Source of the DNA: Acanthacorydalis orientalis
Lineage: Eukaryota; Arthropoda; Insecta; Megaloptera; Corydalidae
Direction of reading: 5' to 3'
Length of the DNA stretch: 64,000 bases
Assembly: GCA_034766995.1 (NCBI GenBank)
Contig: CM068318.1
Span: 38,248,456-38,312,455, forward strand
A program made the translations under genes and the position numbers. The notes under the pieces were generated by a model. It was not told the origin of the DNA and made no database searches. It saw only the letters and a list, made by a program, of their open reading frames with translations. The first letter of the stretch is position 1; every line of letters begins with the position of its first letter. This document shows, in pieces, positions 34,577 to 47,179 of the stretch.

Positions 34577-35195
34577 CGTTTAATGCGAGTTTTGGTTAAT
34601 ATGGTCACAAACATTTATACCATTATTCTATATTTGCTCCTTAAAATTTTAAATAATACGTCTGATTATGAAACAAAATGTTCTAAAATACCATTGGTGA
34701 CTTACACTTTCTCCCATTGATTTTTAACATCGTGTTAATTATTTGGAGTTTAAGCGCGCGTCGACAACTAATTAACTTCTGTATATGCAGTTTCAAAGTA
34801 TACGGTACGCTTGTTGTTGACCGGCTTAACCTCATATATCAAAGTTTACCTGAACAATACTTGAAGAAAAAAATGTTAATACTTGAATAAATGTTTAATT
34901 TATGTGAAAATCTAAACAAGTCATTAAAATGATCAATAATCAATTATTAAACACTTTGATCGTACAAAACGATGTGTAGATTATGGAAAATGCAAAGTTA
35001 CTTGTGAAAAATAATGGAAAAAACTCAACTGCAACAATGTCAAAAACTCATTGTTCAATACTATTTTTATCTACTAGATTATTGAGAAATTTGTATAAAA
35101 TTTTTAGTAATTCAGCATATGCGGCAGTTAATTACTTTTTAACCCATATGTTAATATGAAAAATATTATGTTTCTCAAATTCATTTAATAATAAA
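34575..35195. other. AT-rich stretch with FB1 scrap
   Basis: 34920-35012 (TGATCAATAATCAATTATTA) is a remnant of FB1. Otherwise nothing was recognised. Confidence 0.4.
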
Positions 35196-35709
35196 CTAGG
35201 TGGCTCTGCCCCCTACTCACTACACTCACCGAACACGGGGAGCTCTGCCTCTGCTCGCTTCGCTGTATCATATTTATTCCCTCAATATCGTTATATATAT
35301 ATATATATATATATATGTTATAATGATATGTCGATATAATCATTCGCTATGTTGAATGCTAGTGAGTGTGTACCTCTCAAGTGTATTACAACGTTATTGT
35401 TTTATAAAGTTACACATTTCATTGTAGTTATTATATCTATATCGTAATTTTTCGTGTAACTTCATCGTTAATGATAATTTAATACAAAATCTCTACAGGT
35501 TCTTTTTACATTTTTTCTACATTTTTTGAAATTTTACATAACATTTTTTTTATAAATAGATAGATGATTTTAGTTACTGTTCAGTTTCACTTGTATTAAT
35601 TTATATGACATTTATACAACAACGAATTTATATACCAAAAGATTTTATGGTTTTGTAGATCACTTACTAATCTGCAATTGATTACTGGCACTGTTGCTAA
35701 ATTCGTTTA

Positions 35710-35930
35710 CATAAATTAATTTTTCACTTACCGCACGAACCAAAAAAAAAGTTTTTTGATCATAAAAATTCTTTTGTTGAAAAATGTTTTTCTCTACCTT
35801 CACGTTCTGATGCTAGAGCATATTGCCATCGAAATGCACCTAAATAACAATAAAAAATTACCGAACATTTTTGATAGAAAAAATGATTTTCTGATTTGTA
35901 GAGTGAATGCAAAAGTTCATTTGTAAGTGT
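35710..35930. repeat. Foldback element FB1, both arms, centre shortened
   Basis: Left arm ACATAAATTAATTTTTCACT to CACGTTCTGATGCTAGAGC. The right arm restarts at ATTGCCATCGAAATGCACCT and ends GATTTGTAGAGTGAATGC. The central part of the right arm is deleted. Confidence 0.65.
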
Positions 35931-36010
35931 ATCACTTATATATTCATAATAATTATTTAAAAACATCATTTATATTCATATTATAATTCTATTCCTATTC
36001 TATAATACTA

Positions 36011-36518
36011 GAGGTAAAAAATAATTATGTGCCTTTAAATTGAATCAATCATAACTCTGTTTTAAATCAAAATATTTTCTCATCGATTTAAGATTTTGAT
36101 GTACCAGTCAACATTTAAAAACACTCTATACTTGGCCGAGCAATTGTCATAACCTCACAAAACAGTAGCTAACACGATGGCGTTCGAAAATCAGCATATT
36201 AGGCATTGTTTACTTTTCTCATAGCAGTTTAAAAAATGCTGCCAAGCTGCGCAAATTATTTATTCATCTTTAGTGTCGTAGGAGATGTTATGACGCATAT
36301 AAACATGCAAAAAATTCTAAAACAGTGAAAGAGGTCGAAAATGCATCGCGACTTCATCGGATCAAAGTTGTCATTTTTTTCGACAAGTTATTCGTTAGCT
36401 ACCCGACAGATGGAGTAAAGCTATATAAAATAATGGTAGTATTTGGAGGATTGAAATGTATTCCATTTTTCCATAAACATTCATTTTCTATAGAAAAGGC
36501 ATCGACTTATTTTGGACT

Positions 36519-36521
<3 letters not shown>
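36011..36521 (-). mobile_element. R1 MITE, copy C (inverted)
   Basis: Left end GAGGTAAAAAATAATTATGT; the right end inverted is GGAGTCCAAAATAAGTCGAT, then a TA array. The body in this orientation reads FFDKLFVSYPTDGVKLYKIM on the plus strand, faintly like a mariner transposase C-terminus. The open frame at 36325-36609 is this relic plus TA-array translation. Confidence 0.75.

Positions 36522-36591
<70 letters not shown>
36521..36591. repeat. (TA)n microsatellite
   Basis: TA run directly at the end of R1 copy C. Confidence 0.95.
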
Positions 36592-36595
<4 letters not shown>

Positions 36596-36701
36596 TCATT
36601 ATTATTTAAAAATATTAATTATATGCATGTTCTATTTTATTGTTATTTATATTTCTGAATTTTATCACATTTATAACAAAATATTTTTTGTATTGTTACA
36701 G

Positions 36702-36770
36702 AAACAATGTGTGAACAAAGAATACATTTAACAGAAGATGCAACTATTAAAAAAAATCAACATGTTAGCA
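36702..36770 (+). CDS. Candidate internal exon, gene unknown
   Basis: A 69-bp segment framed by a good acceptor (TTTTTTGTATTGTTACAG, ending at 36701) and a consensus donor (GTAAGT at 36771). Only one of three frames is open. In it, two leading bases and ACA precede ATG at 36707, giving MCEQRIHLTEDATIKKNQHV then S plus one base. It could be a small internal exon, or a first coding exon whose leader is spliced from upstream. No transposase or known family is recognised. It lies inside the interval bounded by GC-rich inverted termini (35199-37751), so it may belong to that element rather than to a host gene. No partner exon could be identified in the window. Confidence 0.45.
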
Positions 36771-37601
36771 GTAAGTTATCAATTTTATTAAGTACATTTT
36801 TAAAAACATATAGAATTTTATATATATATATATATTAACATATATTTGTGTGTGTAGATATATGTACAGATGTGTGTATGTATATGTGTTCGGAGCACAT
36901 TAACATTACAATTATGTCACCAACAATATTTTAATAACGCCATTATCACCAATATAGCGTTCATGATAAAATCAAAATATTTGTGTTTGAACGCATCAGA
37001 AATAACAACTTTATCAACAAAACACAATATTTGATGTATTATTTTCGTTTCATGGCAATAATTTGCACGTTTATTTTGTAATATGATTAAGGAAACACTG
37101 TTGTTTGCATAATATATTTTTTTTGTAAACGTTGGTGTTATTGAATTCGTGTACGTTAATATATTCATGTACGCGATTTGTAATCGTTGTCATTCAGATT
37201 ACTTATGCATGCATAATGCTTCACAAGTTGCTATAATTTGAAATTCGGTCTAAGTTAATTATTAAGGTGACATCAATTTTATACAACACACGAACACGAT
37301 GAAAAAGTAGTCAAATATTAGTGTTTGTATATTCTGCAAATATTTTTTTGTAGTTATTTTTTAGAAATGAAAATAAATTAACTCTTAGATGCGCACTATA
37401 GTTTTGATACGAACTGATTGTTCAGTGTGAGACATTTTTTTATTGTTATAAATAACCGTAAAAATATGCAATATCATCTCAAAGCATTTTAAAGTATCTT
37501 CCTATATATATATAAAATCAAAATTATCTACAAAAAATTTTATAAAACACTACGTTGTAAAAAATAATCTATCTTCGAGAATGTTTATATAGAGACATAT
37601 T

Positions 37602-37604
<3 letters not shown>

Positions 37605-37644
<40 letters not shown>
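37605..37644. repeat. (TA)n microsatellite
   Basis: TA run. 36771-37604 is otherwise featureless AT-rich DNA. Confidence 0.9.
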
Positions 37645-37646
<2 letters not shown>

Positions 37647-37772
37647 ATGACGTCGACTTATTTATTCGATATATTTATTGTTTCATTCGGTTACATTTGC
37701 ATGCTTATAATTAACAAATGGGCGAGCGCAGCGAGCAGGGGCAAAGCCCCCTAATTTGATACATTTTTTCTA

Positions 37773-39009
37773 TCAGGTTGAGAGAAAAGTCATTGCGATT
37801 TATGACCTTCAAATTCGTATATATTTTTCTCAGCTAATAATTAACTTTATTAATCGAAACACCATTAGAATCGACACATTTTTGATGAATAATTACAAGT
37901 TCATTTATTCCTGTGGTGTAAAATTCGAGAGTTGATAAAATCTCGAAATGCAGTCTCGGCAACAGTTTGGTTGTTGAAGACCATACTCTGTAAGAAGTTG
38001 TCGAAATGCTTAAACAAGTGGGAATCTGTTGGTGGGATGTCTGTTGAGTATGGTAGATGAGAGGTAATGTGTTTCATAGGCCAATTCGTTCATCTTTTGA
38101 AAGGCCAATCGTGCATTGTAGTGCAGCAGGATTTGACCTTTTCGATTGATCAGTGTGGGGACCAGACGTTGCAGTTCTTAGTGCATTTTGTCGATTTCTT
38201 GATAAGAACTCTTAACTGTAATGGTTTCGCCGGGATTCAAAAAATTGTAGTGAATTGTATTAAGTGCAGGCATCATAATCTTCTTTTGATGTAATTTCGG
38301 TTTTACAAAATGCTCCGGGGCTTCACTTTTATTCAACCATTATGCAGACCGCTTTCTGTTATCGTAAAGGATCCACTGTTCATCACACGTTACAATACGA
38401 TCGAGAAATGGATCATTTCTGTTGCGTAAAAGAAACGTAGAACAAATTTCGTAAGAAATTAGTTTTGGTTTCGTTCAGTTCGTGTGACACTCATTTATCA
38501 AGCTTTTTTGATTTTCGTAGCTATTTTAAGTGGTCTAGAACCGTTGGGTGACTAACGCCTAAATTTTATGCAAGCTCTTGAATAGTTGTGCGTGGTTCTA
38601 ATTCAGCTAACGCCTTCAGTTGGCCGTTATGAATTGAAGAAGGACGCCCACGATCTTCTTCATCTTCAAGGTTCTCGTCCTCAGCACGAAAATTTTGAAA
38701 CCTCCATTGTACCGTACATTTCTTAACAGTACCCACATCAAAGGCATCATTTAGTTTATGAACAGTTCCTACTACTTCACCATCCATTTTTAATTCATAC
38801 AAAATTTGATTCTTTTCCATCTTTAATTCAATAGCACAGTTTAAAGCAAAATTAATAATAAACCCGAAGTCGCTGTTACCAAAATACAGATCAAAAAATG
38901 CACTTTGAAATGATATTAACATGAACACGATGAAATGACACTTTCATTGAAAAAAATTAAGGTTAGAATTCAGAAAACAAAAACCGCAATTATTTTCTTA
39001 CCAACCTAA
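37773..39009 (-). pseudogene. Full-length cecropia/Hsmar1-like mariner, dead transposase
   Basis: 1237 bp between TA sites. The high-coordinate 5' end inverted is TTAGGTTGGTAAGAAAATAA, and the 3' end at 37773 is TCAGGTTGAGAGAAAAGTCA. The transposase starts at 38820 with MEKNQILYELKMDGEVVGTV, followed by FQNFRAEDENLEDEEDRGRP and TTIQELA, then a stop near 38566. Beyond it, pieces of the catalytic part appear in shifting frames: QWILYDNRKRSA, EAPEHFVKPKLHQKKIM, LNPGETITVKSSYQEIDKMH, LLHYNARLAFQKMNELAYET. The second catalytic site is LLHYNAR, so D has become Y. This is the closest thing here to a parent of the MITEs at 1035, 7664, 39937, 56767 and 61069. Confidence 0.88.
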
Positions 39010-39936
39010 TAATTTTATTTTTATCCCTCAAGTGTGAATGATGTACTTCGTTATTAGAAATTAGACGAAAAAGTTGTCAATCATGCTATAAATTGTAAGA
39101 AAAACATATCCTATACCCTTAACAAAAATAAAACAAAAATAGTCCTGTTAAATTATTTCTTTGCGTTAATAAATTGTTTATTTCGCCTTTTCATACATCA
39201 AAAATGTGTAAGAGAGCAATACAAACCAATTCTAATTTTAACTTAATCATTTTTTAATAATTAAAAATATTAAAATGTACCTACATTATAAAATATAAGT
39301 ATATATTTTTTATGAGACGATAAACATTCATAATATTCTATTTAAACAAGCTAGGACACGAATTTTAAATTTCTAAAATATATCCATGATAATGAGGAAC
39401 TCGATGAAATGAAGAACGCGTATCACGTGATAAAACGCAATTGTAGATGAATAGTTCACTAGAGGCAGTGTCAACTAAGTCACCCGTTTAATTGTTACCA
39501 TTTAATATTACTTAAAATACTTTTGATAATATCAGCTTAACGTATATAACATTTCATCTGAGACATTACGCAATAATGCAGCATATTATTGTCAGTGAAA
39601 CGTATCTGCTATATAAACAGATGTGATAAATAAACTGTAAACTGATAATTTCAGTCTAAAACTTCCCAATTGAAGATTAAAAGGAATACAATATTTTTTC
39701 TTACAGATCTAACACTTTAGAATGTAAAAAAGTGCAACAAACACTTTAATAAAAAATGGAATGTTTATTGAATAATTAAACTATTTTTTATTAGGAGTGT
39801 GTTGAAAATTTCAATTGGTACTTGCAAATACAGAAAAGGACAAATTAAATATCTTTTACATTGTTTTTAAGTTGAAAATACAAGTATTAGGTCATATTTT
39901 ACAAGTATTGGCTGTATTAAATTGTAATACAAGTTA
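39010..39936. other. AT-rich stretch, nothing recognised
   Basis: No gene, array or transposon end could be supported. Confidence 0.5.
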
Positions 39937-40496
39937 TTAGATTAGTAGGAAAATAATTGCGGTTTTTGTTTTCTAAATTCTAACCTTAATTTGTTTCAAT
40001 GAAAGTGTCATTTCATCGTGTTCATGTTAATATCATTTTAAAGTGCATTTCTAGGTCTGTATTTTGATAATATCGACTTTGCTTTTATTATTAATTATGC
40101 TTCAAACTGGGGTATTGAATTAAAGATAAAAAAGAAGCAAATTTTATATGAGTTCAAAACGGATGGTAAAGCAGTAGAAACTGCCTTAAACTAAACGATG
40201 CTTTTGGCGTGGGTATTGTTAAGGAATGTACGGTGCAATCGTGGCTCCAAAAATGTCATGCTGGAGACGAGAGCCTTGAAGGTGAAGGTCGCAGGCGTCC
40301 TTTTTCAGTTCATAACGACCAACTGAAGGCGTTAGTTGAATCATAATCACGCAAAACAATTCGATAGCTTGCACAAAAGTTAGGCTAGTCTTCTAATAAT
40401 TTCGGACCACTTAAAATCACTTAAAATCACTCGTAAATTAAAAAAAGTATATGAATTTGAAGATCATAAACCGCAATTATTTTTCTACCAATCTGA
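39937..40496 (+). mobile_element. Internally deleted mariner (cecropia-like MITE), copy 2
   Basis: 560 bp between TA sites: TTAGATTAGTAGGAAAATAA at the left, CTACCAATCTGA at the right. The N-terminal remnant shows QILYEFKTDGKAVETA, the broken LNDAFGVGIVKECTVQSWLQ and DESLEGEGRRRPFSVHND. It then passes from the second HTH (GCACAAAAGTTAGGC...GACCACTTAAAATCAC) straight to GTATATGAATTTGAAGATCA and the 3' TIR. A small internal duplication ACTTAAAATC is near the junction. Confidence 0.85.
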
Positions 40497-41020
40497 TACA
40501 TTAATAAAAGAATATATTTTTTATTGATAAGCGAGATGGAGATTTAACAATCTTTGAAAGACCATCCTCGGTTTCTGTCTTCATAAACAATTTGTATCTG
40601 CAATACGATATTAATTTGATTTTTATTACTGATAAAAATATTCACTTAGACATTACTTTGAAAAAAAAAGATGAATCAGTACTAAATAATGGAAACCTAT
40701 TAAACTAGTCTCTGAAACTAATTGTTGATTTATATTTAATTATTGAGATCCTTTTACACTCTAAACAGGATAGATAACACTTAAAATCTATTTTGTTCTT
40801 ACTCGATTTATTCGGAAACAATGTACAGTACTTTATATGATATTATCAGTCTATATTTTTTATAGCTGTACAGAAAATATATAAAAAACTGTATCAACTC
40901 AGATGATTAGTTCTAAATATGTTTGTTTCACTTAATCTAATTTCAGTTTATTTTTCATTTACATTTGAAATTTAACTCAGGTGTTATATTATAAATCCAA
41001 ACAACCGATGAACTCTATTA
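40497..41020. other. AT-rich stretch, nothing firm
   Basis: TTTTACACTCTAAACAGGAT (about 40752) weakly resembles sequence near 59440. Nothing else was recognised. Confidence 0.4.
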
Positions 41021-41687
41021 AATGTACAAATTAATTCGGTGCCTTTTTATATAAAATGAATGTTTACAGAAAAATGGAATACATTTCAATCCTTAAAATA
41101 TATCCCATTATTTTGTATAACTTTTCTCCGTCTGTCGGGTAACTGACGAATCACTTATCGAAAAAAAGATGGCGGCTTTGAGTCGATGAAGCCGTAAAAA
41201 AATTAATGTAACAGAATGAATTTTTATAGAAAAATGGAATACATTGCAATCCCCTAAATACCACCTTTATTTTATATAGTTTTACTCCATCTGTCAGGTA
41301 ACTGACAAATCACCTATCGAAAAAAATGAAAAACTTTGAACCGATGAAGTCGCGATACATTTTCAGACTTTTCCTGCTGTTTTAGCATTTTTTGCCTGAT
41401 TTTTCCGTCATAACACCTTTTCTCAAAGCTGAACAATCATTCTCACGGATTCGCAAGCATGTTTTTCAATTGAAATCCGAAAAATATGCACTGCCTAATA
41501 ACTACTTTTCAGACGCTATCGTGTTCATTACTGTTTTGTAAAGTTATGCCAACTGCTTGACCAAGATATATAGCGTTTTTAAATGTTAAAATTGGCTCTT
41601 TAAAATCCTAAAACGACAAGAAAATGTTTTGATTTGAAACAGAGTAATGATTGATTCAATTTAAGCACACAGAATTATTTTTACATC
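41021..41687 (+). mobile_element. R1 MITE, copy D, with internal 5' duplication
   Basis: 667 bp between TA sites. The left end is AATGTACAAATTAATTCGGT. The right end inverted is GATGTAAAAATAATTCTGTG. The first part of about 170 bp (41050-41205) is repeated at 41218-41365: GAAAAATGGAATACATTTCA, CTCCGTCTGTCGGGTAACTG and TCGAAAAAAAGATGGCGGCT each recur with few changes. Confidence 0.85.
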
Positions 41688-41915
41688 TAATATATAAGGT
41701 TTAGGACTAAGGATGTGAGTGTGTAATATTCAGAATTGAACTGAAAAGAAAAACATGAAATTGATCGGAAACATTAATTCGATCGTAATAAATAACATTT
41801 GTGGCCCAAACGGTCACAATATAAAGAGGAGATCAGATATTTGCTGAAATTAATAAAAAAGTTTATATTCAAAATGCAATTCTCAACACTGGATACATTC
41901 TCAATTCCCAGAAAA

Positions 41916-42215
41916 CAAAAAAAAGTTCCTAGTCATAAATGTTCAATAAATCATTACTAATCATATATGAAATATTTTTACTTGTGCGCATTTCAAAAGT
42001 GATACCATCATCTATCATCTTCAGAGCGCTAAGATACAGAGAAATCTCTCTTTTACTGTATGTTTCTGAAGATTTTTCTAAACCTTGACACTTTGTAGAT
42101 GATGGAATCGTCATTGAAATAATCATCAGCAAAAATTAAAAATTATCAATAATAATTTATTGAACATTTTTGTTTAGAAACATTTTTTGTGATTTTTAAA
42201 ATGAAAGAAAATCGT
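41916..42215. repeat. Foldback element FB1, most complete copy
   Basis: Left arm AAAAAAAAGTTCCTAGTCAT, GATACCATCATCTATCATCT, TCAGAGCGCTAAGATACAGA. Right arm TTTGTAGATGATGGAATCGT, AAAATTATCAATAATAATTT, to TTTTTTGTGATTTTTAAAAT. The arms pair over most of about 140 nt around a centre near 42055. Confidence 0.75.
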
Positions 42216-43013
42216 TTTTAGAATTACATTTTATTTTATTCGATTTACTTCTGAATGATTTTTTTTAATCCTTGAAATTTTTACTAATATTTAGAAAGCA
42301 CACTAGTACTGAAAATTAAACTAATATTTTTCAACTATAGTATAGTTTATTAATATAATAATAAACCTAGTATTTGTTATTAATACTGATTATCCTTTGA
42401 ATATTATTTACGAAATCACTGTCTGAAAATAGTAAGGTAATCTTATTTTATTTGTAACTGAATATTATTTTTAAGTTATTTCTGAATTTCAAACGTCTAA
42501 AAACTAAAAGTACAGAACAATTTAAAATATCAAAGTAATGTTTTTTTTCAAACATATACATGAAAGAACTACAGCGTATATCAAACCACATTCGTATATT
42601 ATTTACTTCTATAGATAATATTCGACCTTTGCAAAAATAACCGAGAACTTCCAGCATTGCCATATTTTTTTATCAAAAAATAAAAAAAACACTTTGATAA
42701 AGCGTCACTTGTGTACATTTCAATGGCAATGTCGTTATTATTCGTATTTTATTATAAATACTATCATATTAGATGTTCATTTTATAAAATGATTTTTTAC
42801 ATAGCATTTCATTCATACTTTTGTATAATAAATCAACTAGAGTAAAGAATTGTTTAATATTAAAGTATATTTCTACAATTATTTGTTGTATTCTCATGTA
42901 CTAAACAAAAATAGTGCGACATGTTAAAAATTATAGAACGATAAAATTAAAGTATTTTGTATAAAATCTGATCTGATGTTTCTCTGGTTTAAAAATATTT
43001 ATAAAAGTTAATT
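42216..43013. other. AT-rich stretch with possible FB1 scrap
   Basis: 42700-42770 (TTTCAATGGCAATGTCGTTA) may be an FB1 core. Otherwise nothing was recognised. Confidence 0.4.
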
Positions 43014-44240
<1,227 letters not shown>

Positions 44241-44264
44241 AACATCACAATACAATTTTGATAC

Positions 44265-44408
44265 TGTGGCTAAATTAATTTTCACTCACGCCATAATCCC
44301 CAAATAAATTTCTAATCAAAAATATTTAATACTTGATAATTGATCTTTTCTGATTTCTGCTAATGCTTATTTCTATGGCTATGCCATCATCCTCAAAGCT
44401 CTAAGATA
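44265..44408. repeat. Foldback element FB1, left arm only
   Basis: CTAAATTAATTTTCACTCAC to ATGGCTATGCCATCATCCTC then AAAGCTCTAAGATA. The right arm is absent. Confidence 0.7.
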
Positions 44409-44689
44409 TGTACTTACTATTATAATGTAAATCTTTTATGTAATTATAAGTTTTTACGAGTATCATAAAAAATGTGTTTTTTGATACTTCATATAACTTA
44501 TACTATTTTCAAAATTATTCATACATCTTAAAAATGGCAACCGAAAATATTTCAGTTTTATTCAAAATCGGAAGTTATAAACAATAGTATTCACTTACAT
44601 TTTGTAAATTATAATCATGTTAACTTAATTTAGAATAATACTAAAGATTTCCTCTTCAGTAACGATATTTTCTTTTTATGGTACTTCGA

Positions 44690-45200
44690 GAATACGAAAA
44701 TATTCTGGATAAATCAACACTAACAGACAAATTATTAGGTTCTTCCAATACAATGTTTGACACTTTTATTAATATTTTATTTAGTAAGTTTCTGAATTTT
44801 TCCACTCTCTGCTTCCTTTCGCACAACAGAGCCAAATAGATTGAACATACTTTTATCAGAAAATAAAGTACTTTTTAAAATTTCCTTTTAGTGGTCCATG
44901 TGGTACTTCACATATTCGAGCCATGTCTGGTTGATTCATTGATGTACGATTTCCTGATCAACATTTTTTCAAAATACTGAGAATAATGTAGCAAATTTCA
45001 TACGGTGAAAGCACTAATATTCTCTTCTGTGATCTTTTGGAAATATTAATTACTAGTATTAGAGAACTTATAATAAATTGTTGTTTCACTTTCTTACACA
45101 ATCGTGACGGTCTCTACGAGACATCAACTTTGAACAGCCTATTCTTGCTTTATTTATACTAATACCAGTTTGTTCATTTTTTTATAGTCTATCTTACCGT
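44690..45200 (-). pseudogene. Heavily degraded Tc1-like transposase remnant
   Basis: On the minus strand near 44863-44825 a frame reads LFSDKSMFNLFGSVV, close to the Tc1 first catalytic motif (VLFSDESKFNLFGSDG). Upstream on that strand, NQPDMARICEVPHGPLKGNF may be a decayed linker region and SRRDRHDCVRK a trace of the N-terminus near 45110. Stops and frameshifts occur throughout. Only the catalytic motif is convincing, and ends and TIRs were not found. Confidence 0.45.
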
Positions 45201-45548
45201 TGAAAAGTTTCTATTAATATTTTCACGATGTTACAATAACTATTCCACTGGTTACGAAACACAATATGATCGAATTAAAATTCATATAACTTAAATATTG
45301 ACATCACTTATTTTTAAAACTTTCACATCTTTTTCTATCCACAAATGTCCAAATACTTTTTGTATTTACATTTTATTAATTAATTGTTACTCGCTGAAAT
45401 TTATTTAATTATTACTTTTTAGTTATCGGATTAGAATTCTCGTCTAATAAACCGTGAAATGGAATATTGTCTGTTAGTATATTTATTCTTATTGTAAGTA
45501 ATTGTAAAAAATCGATACATAAATTCTTTTTAAAATACTGTGTATGTG

Positions 45549-45562
45549 TATATATATATATG

Positions 45563-45610
<48 letters not shown>

Positions 45611-45616
45611 TATGAA

Positions 45617-45694
<78 letters not shown>
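45549..45694. repeat. (TA)n array with GTATATTATGAATA interruptions
   Basis: TA runs ending directly at the truncated Tc1 copy. Confidence 0.95.
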
Positions 45695-45695
<1 letters not shown>

Positions 45696-45713
45696 GGATA
45701 TGGAAGATAAATA

Positions 45714-46591
45714 ATTCCCCAAGTTCAAGTTTTTGGACACTAGATATTAAATTTTCCTTCAATATATCAAATATACGTGTTGGTCCATTGTACCTTCAAT
45801 AAATTTCAAATTGCCAACTCCTGAAGCACTCATAGACTCACAGACTAGAACATTACCTCCACCATACTTAACAGTAGAACACAAATTTTTAGTTTTTAGC
45901 TCTTCATTTTTTCCCTCCATACTATAATCCTTCCATACTATAATTTTTGTATAAAACTATATTATAATCCTTCCTTCAGAGCCAGAAACATTAAATTTCG
46001 ACTCATCAGTGAACAGAACTGATTTCCAAAAGCATGGAGGCTTATGAACATGTGCCTTTGCAAGTTCTAATCTTAGTATTTTATTTTTCTTATTTATGTA
46101 AGGCTTTGGGTAATACATTTCTTACTGTTTCTGGTGCGATTTCTATTTTGTATTCATTTTTTAGCATAGTTGTGAACTAAGGTGCAATTGTTTTGGGATT
46201 TTCATGTATAGTTCTGAGAATGGCTCATCTGTGTATATTTTCTAATTTTCTTGTTCGACCAAAACGAGGTCTACTTTCAATTGTTTTTAGTTTTTTTATG
46301 TTTATTTACTATATATTGCACTGTTGCATGTGACTTTTTGACATTTTTTGCTATCTGCCTCAAAGATTGTCCTGCAAATCTTAAACTAATAATTAATTCA
46401 CGAATTGATAAAGATATTTCCATTTAAAGGCCTGTATATTTCAAACACACTAAGTGAAACTAAATTGGAAACTGATACCCTTTAGCACACTAACAACTGA
46501 ACAAGTAGCAATGTTATGGGGATTTCCCCAAAGGCAAATAAGTAATCCCATAGAACAATGCTGAGTGTATGGAAACTTTTTTGACGCCTGT
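45714..46591 (-). pseudogene. Truncated Tc1 transposon, sister of 25941-27221
   Basis: Aligns with 26354-27221: AGATATTAAATTTTCCTTCA, GTTGGTCCATTGTACCTTCA and ATTTCTTACTGTTTC recur. The terminus at 46561-46591 reads CTGAGTGTATGGAAACTTTT then TTGACGCCTG. The C-terminal third, including the last two catalytic sites and the other TIR, is missing where the copy meets a TA array. There is a short local duplication (CCATACTATAATCCTTCC...) near 45920-45970 and a deletion that removes the PRKKPYINKK-to-VLRKA stretch near 46108. It is older or more damaged than its sister. Confidence 0.85.
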
Positions 46592-46775
46592 CAGTAAAGT
46601 AGGATTGTTTAACATAACATTAATTTTTAAATAACATTTAAATATAGTTAATTTCATGGTGGCTCATTAAAATTACTATTTAGGATACAATCAACCATAA
46701 AAAGTTTAAAAAATTTGAACAATTCGGAATAAAACAAGCGAAAATCTTTGTTACAGCTAGTTGTTTAGACTTTTT
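46592..46775. repeat. Flank shared with the first Tc1 copy, copy b
   Basis: CATGGTGGCTCATTAAAATT, ATACAATCAACCATAA and AATCTTTGTTACAGCTAG match 27222-27392 just beyond the Tc1 terminus. Confidence 0.8.
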
Positions 46776-46785
46776 TGATATATAC

Positions 46786-46837
<52 letters not shown>
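46786..46837. repeat. (TA)n microsatellite
   Basis: TA run followed by (CATA)n- and (CATG)n-like sequence. Confidence 0.95.
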
Positions 46838-46841
<4 letters not shown>

Positions 46842-47179
46842 CATACACAAACATACATGCATGCATGCACGTATTACATGGAAATTGCTTCTGAACATTT
46901 TAACCATCTCTCTACCTGCTATAATTTATCAATATTATATTCATTTCACGAACTTATATAACAGTAATTACTGATTAATAACTGAAAGGTAAACCAGACT
47001 AGAAGAATATTAAATTTCAAAAGTTTACTTACGCATAGAAATACATGAATAAATTCATGAATTTCTATTTCATTTCTATTCGTTTCAGTTCAGATCTGCC
47101 ATGCAGTTTGACTCGATAAATTTAAACCAAACCAAATAACAATAACATACTTGATTAGCCAATGGCCATTGATATAAAA

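Larger units (their letters stand above)
35199..37751. mobile_element. Candidate 2.55-kb element bounded by GC-rich inverted termini
   Basis: The left end is GGTGGCTCTGCCCCCTACTC then ACTACACTCACC. The right end inverted is GGGGGCTTTGCCCCTGCTCG then CTGCGCTCGCCC. About three quarters of the 32 positions match and TA lies outside each end. The ends are sharply GC-rich in AT-rich DNA. Inside are an FB1 copy, R1 copy C, a TA array and a well-formed exon candidate at 36702-36770. I cannot assign a superfamily and no transposase was recognised. The ends could also be two separate insertions of one short repeat in opposite orientation. Confidence 0.5.

Noticed and set aside
36325..36609. 94-residue plus frame ending in an Ile/Tyr run
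   Set aside because: Made of R1 MITE copy C sequence followed by a TA array.
38067..38294. Plus-strand frame of 75 residues
   Set aside because: Antisense shadow of the mariner catalytic region at 37773-39009.
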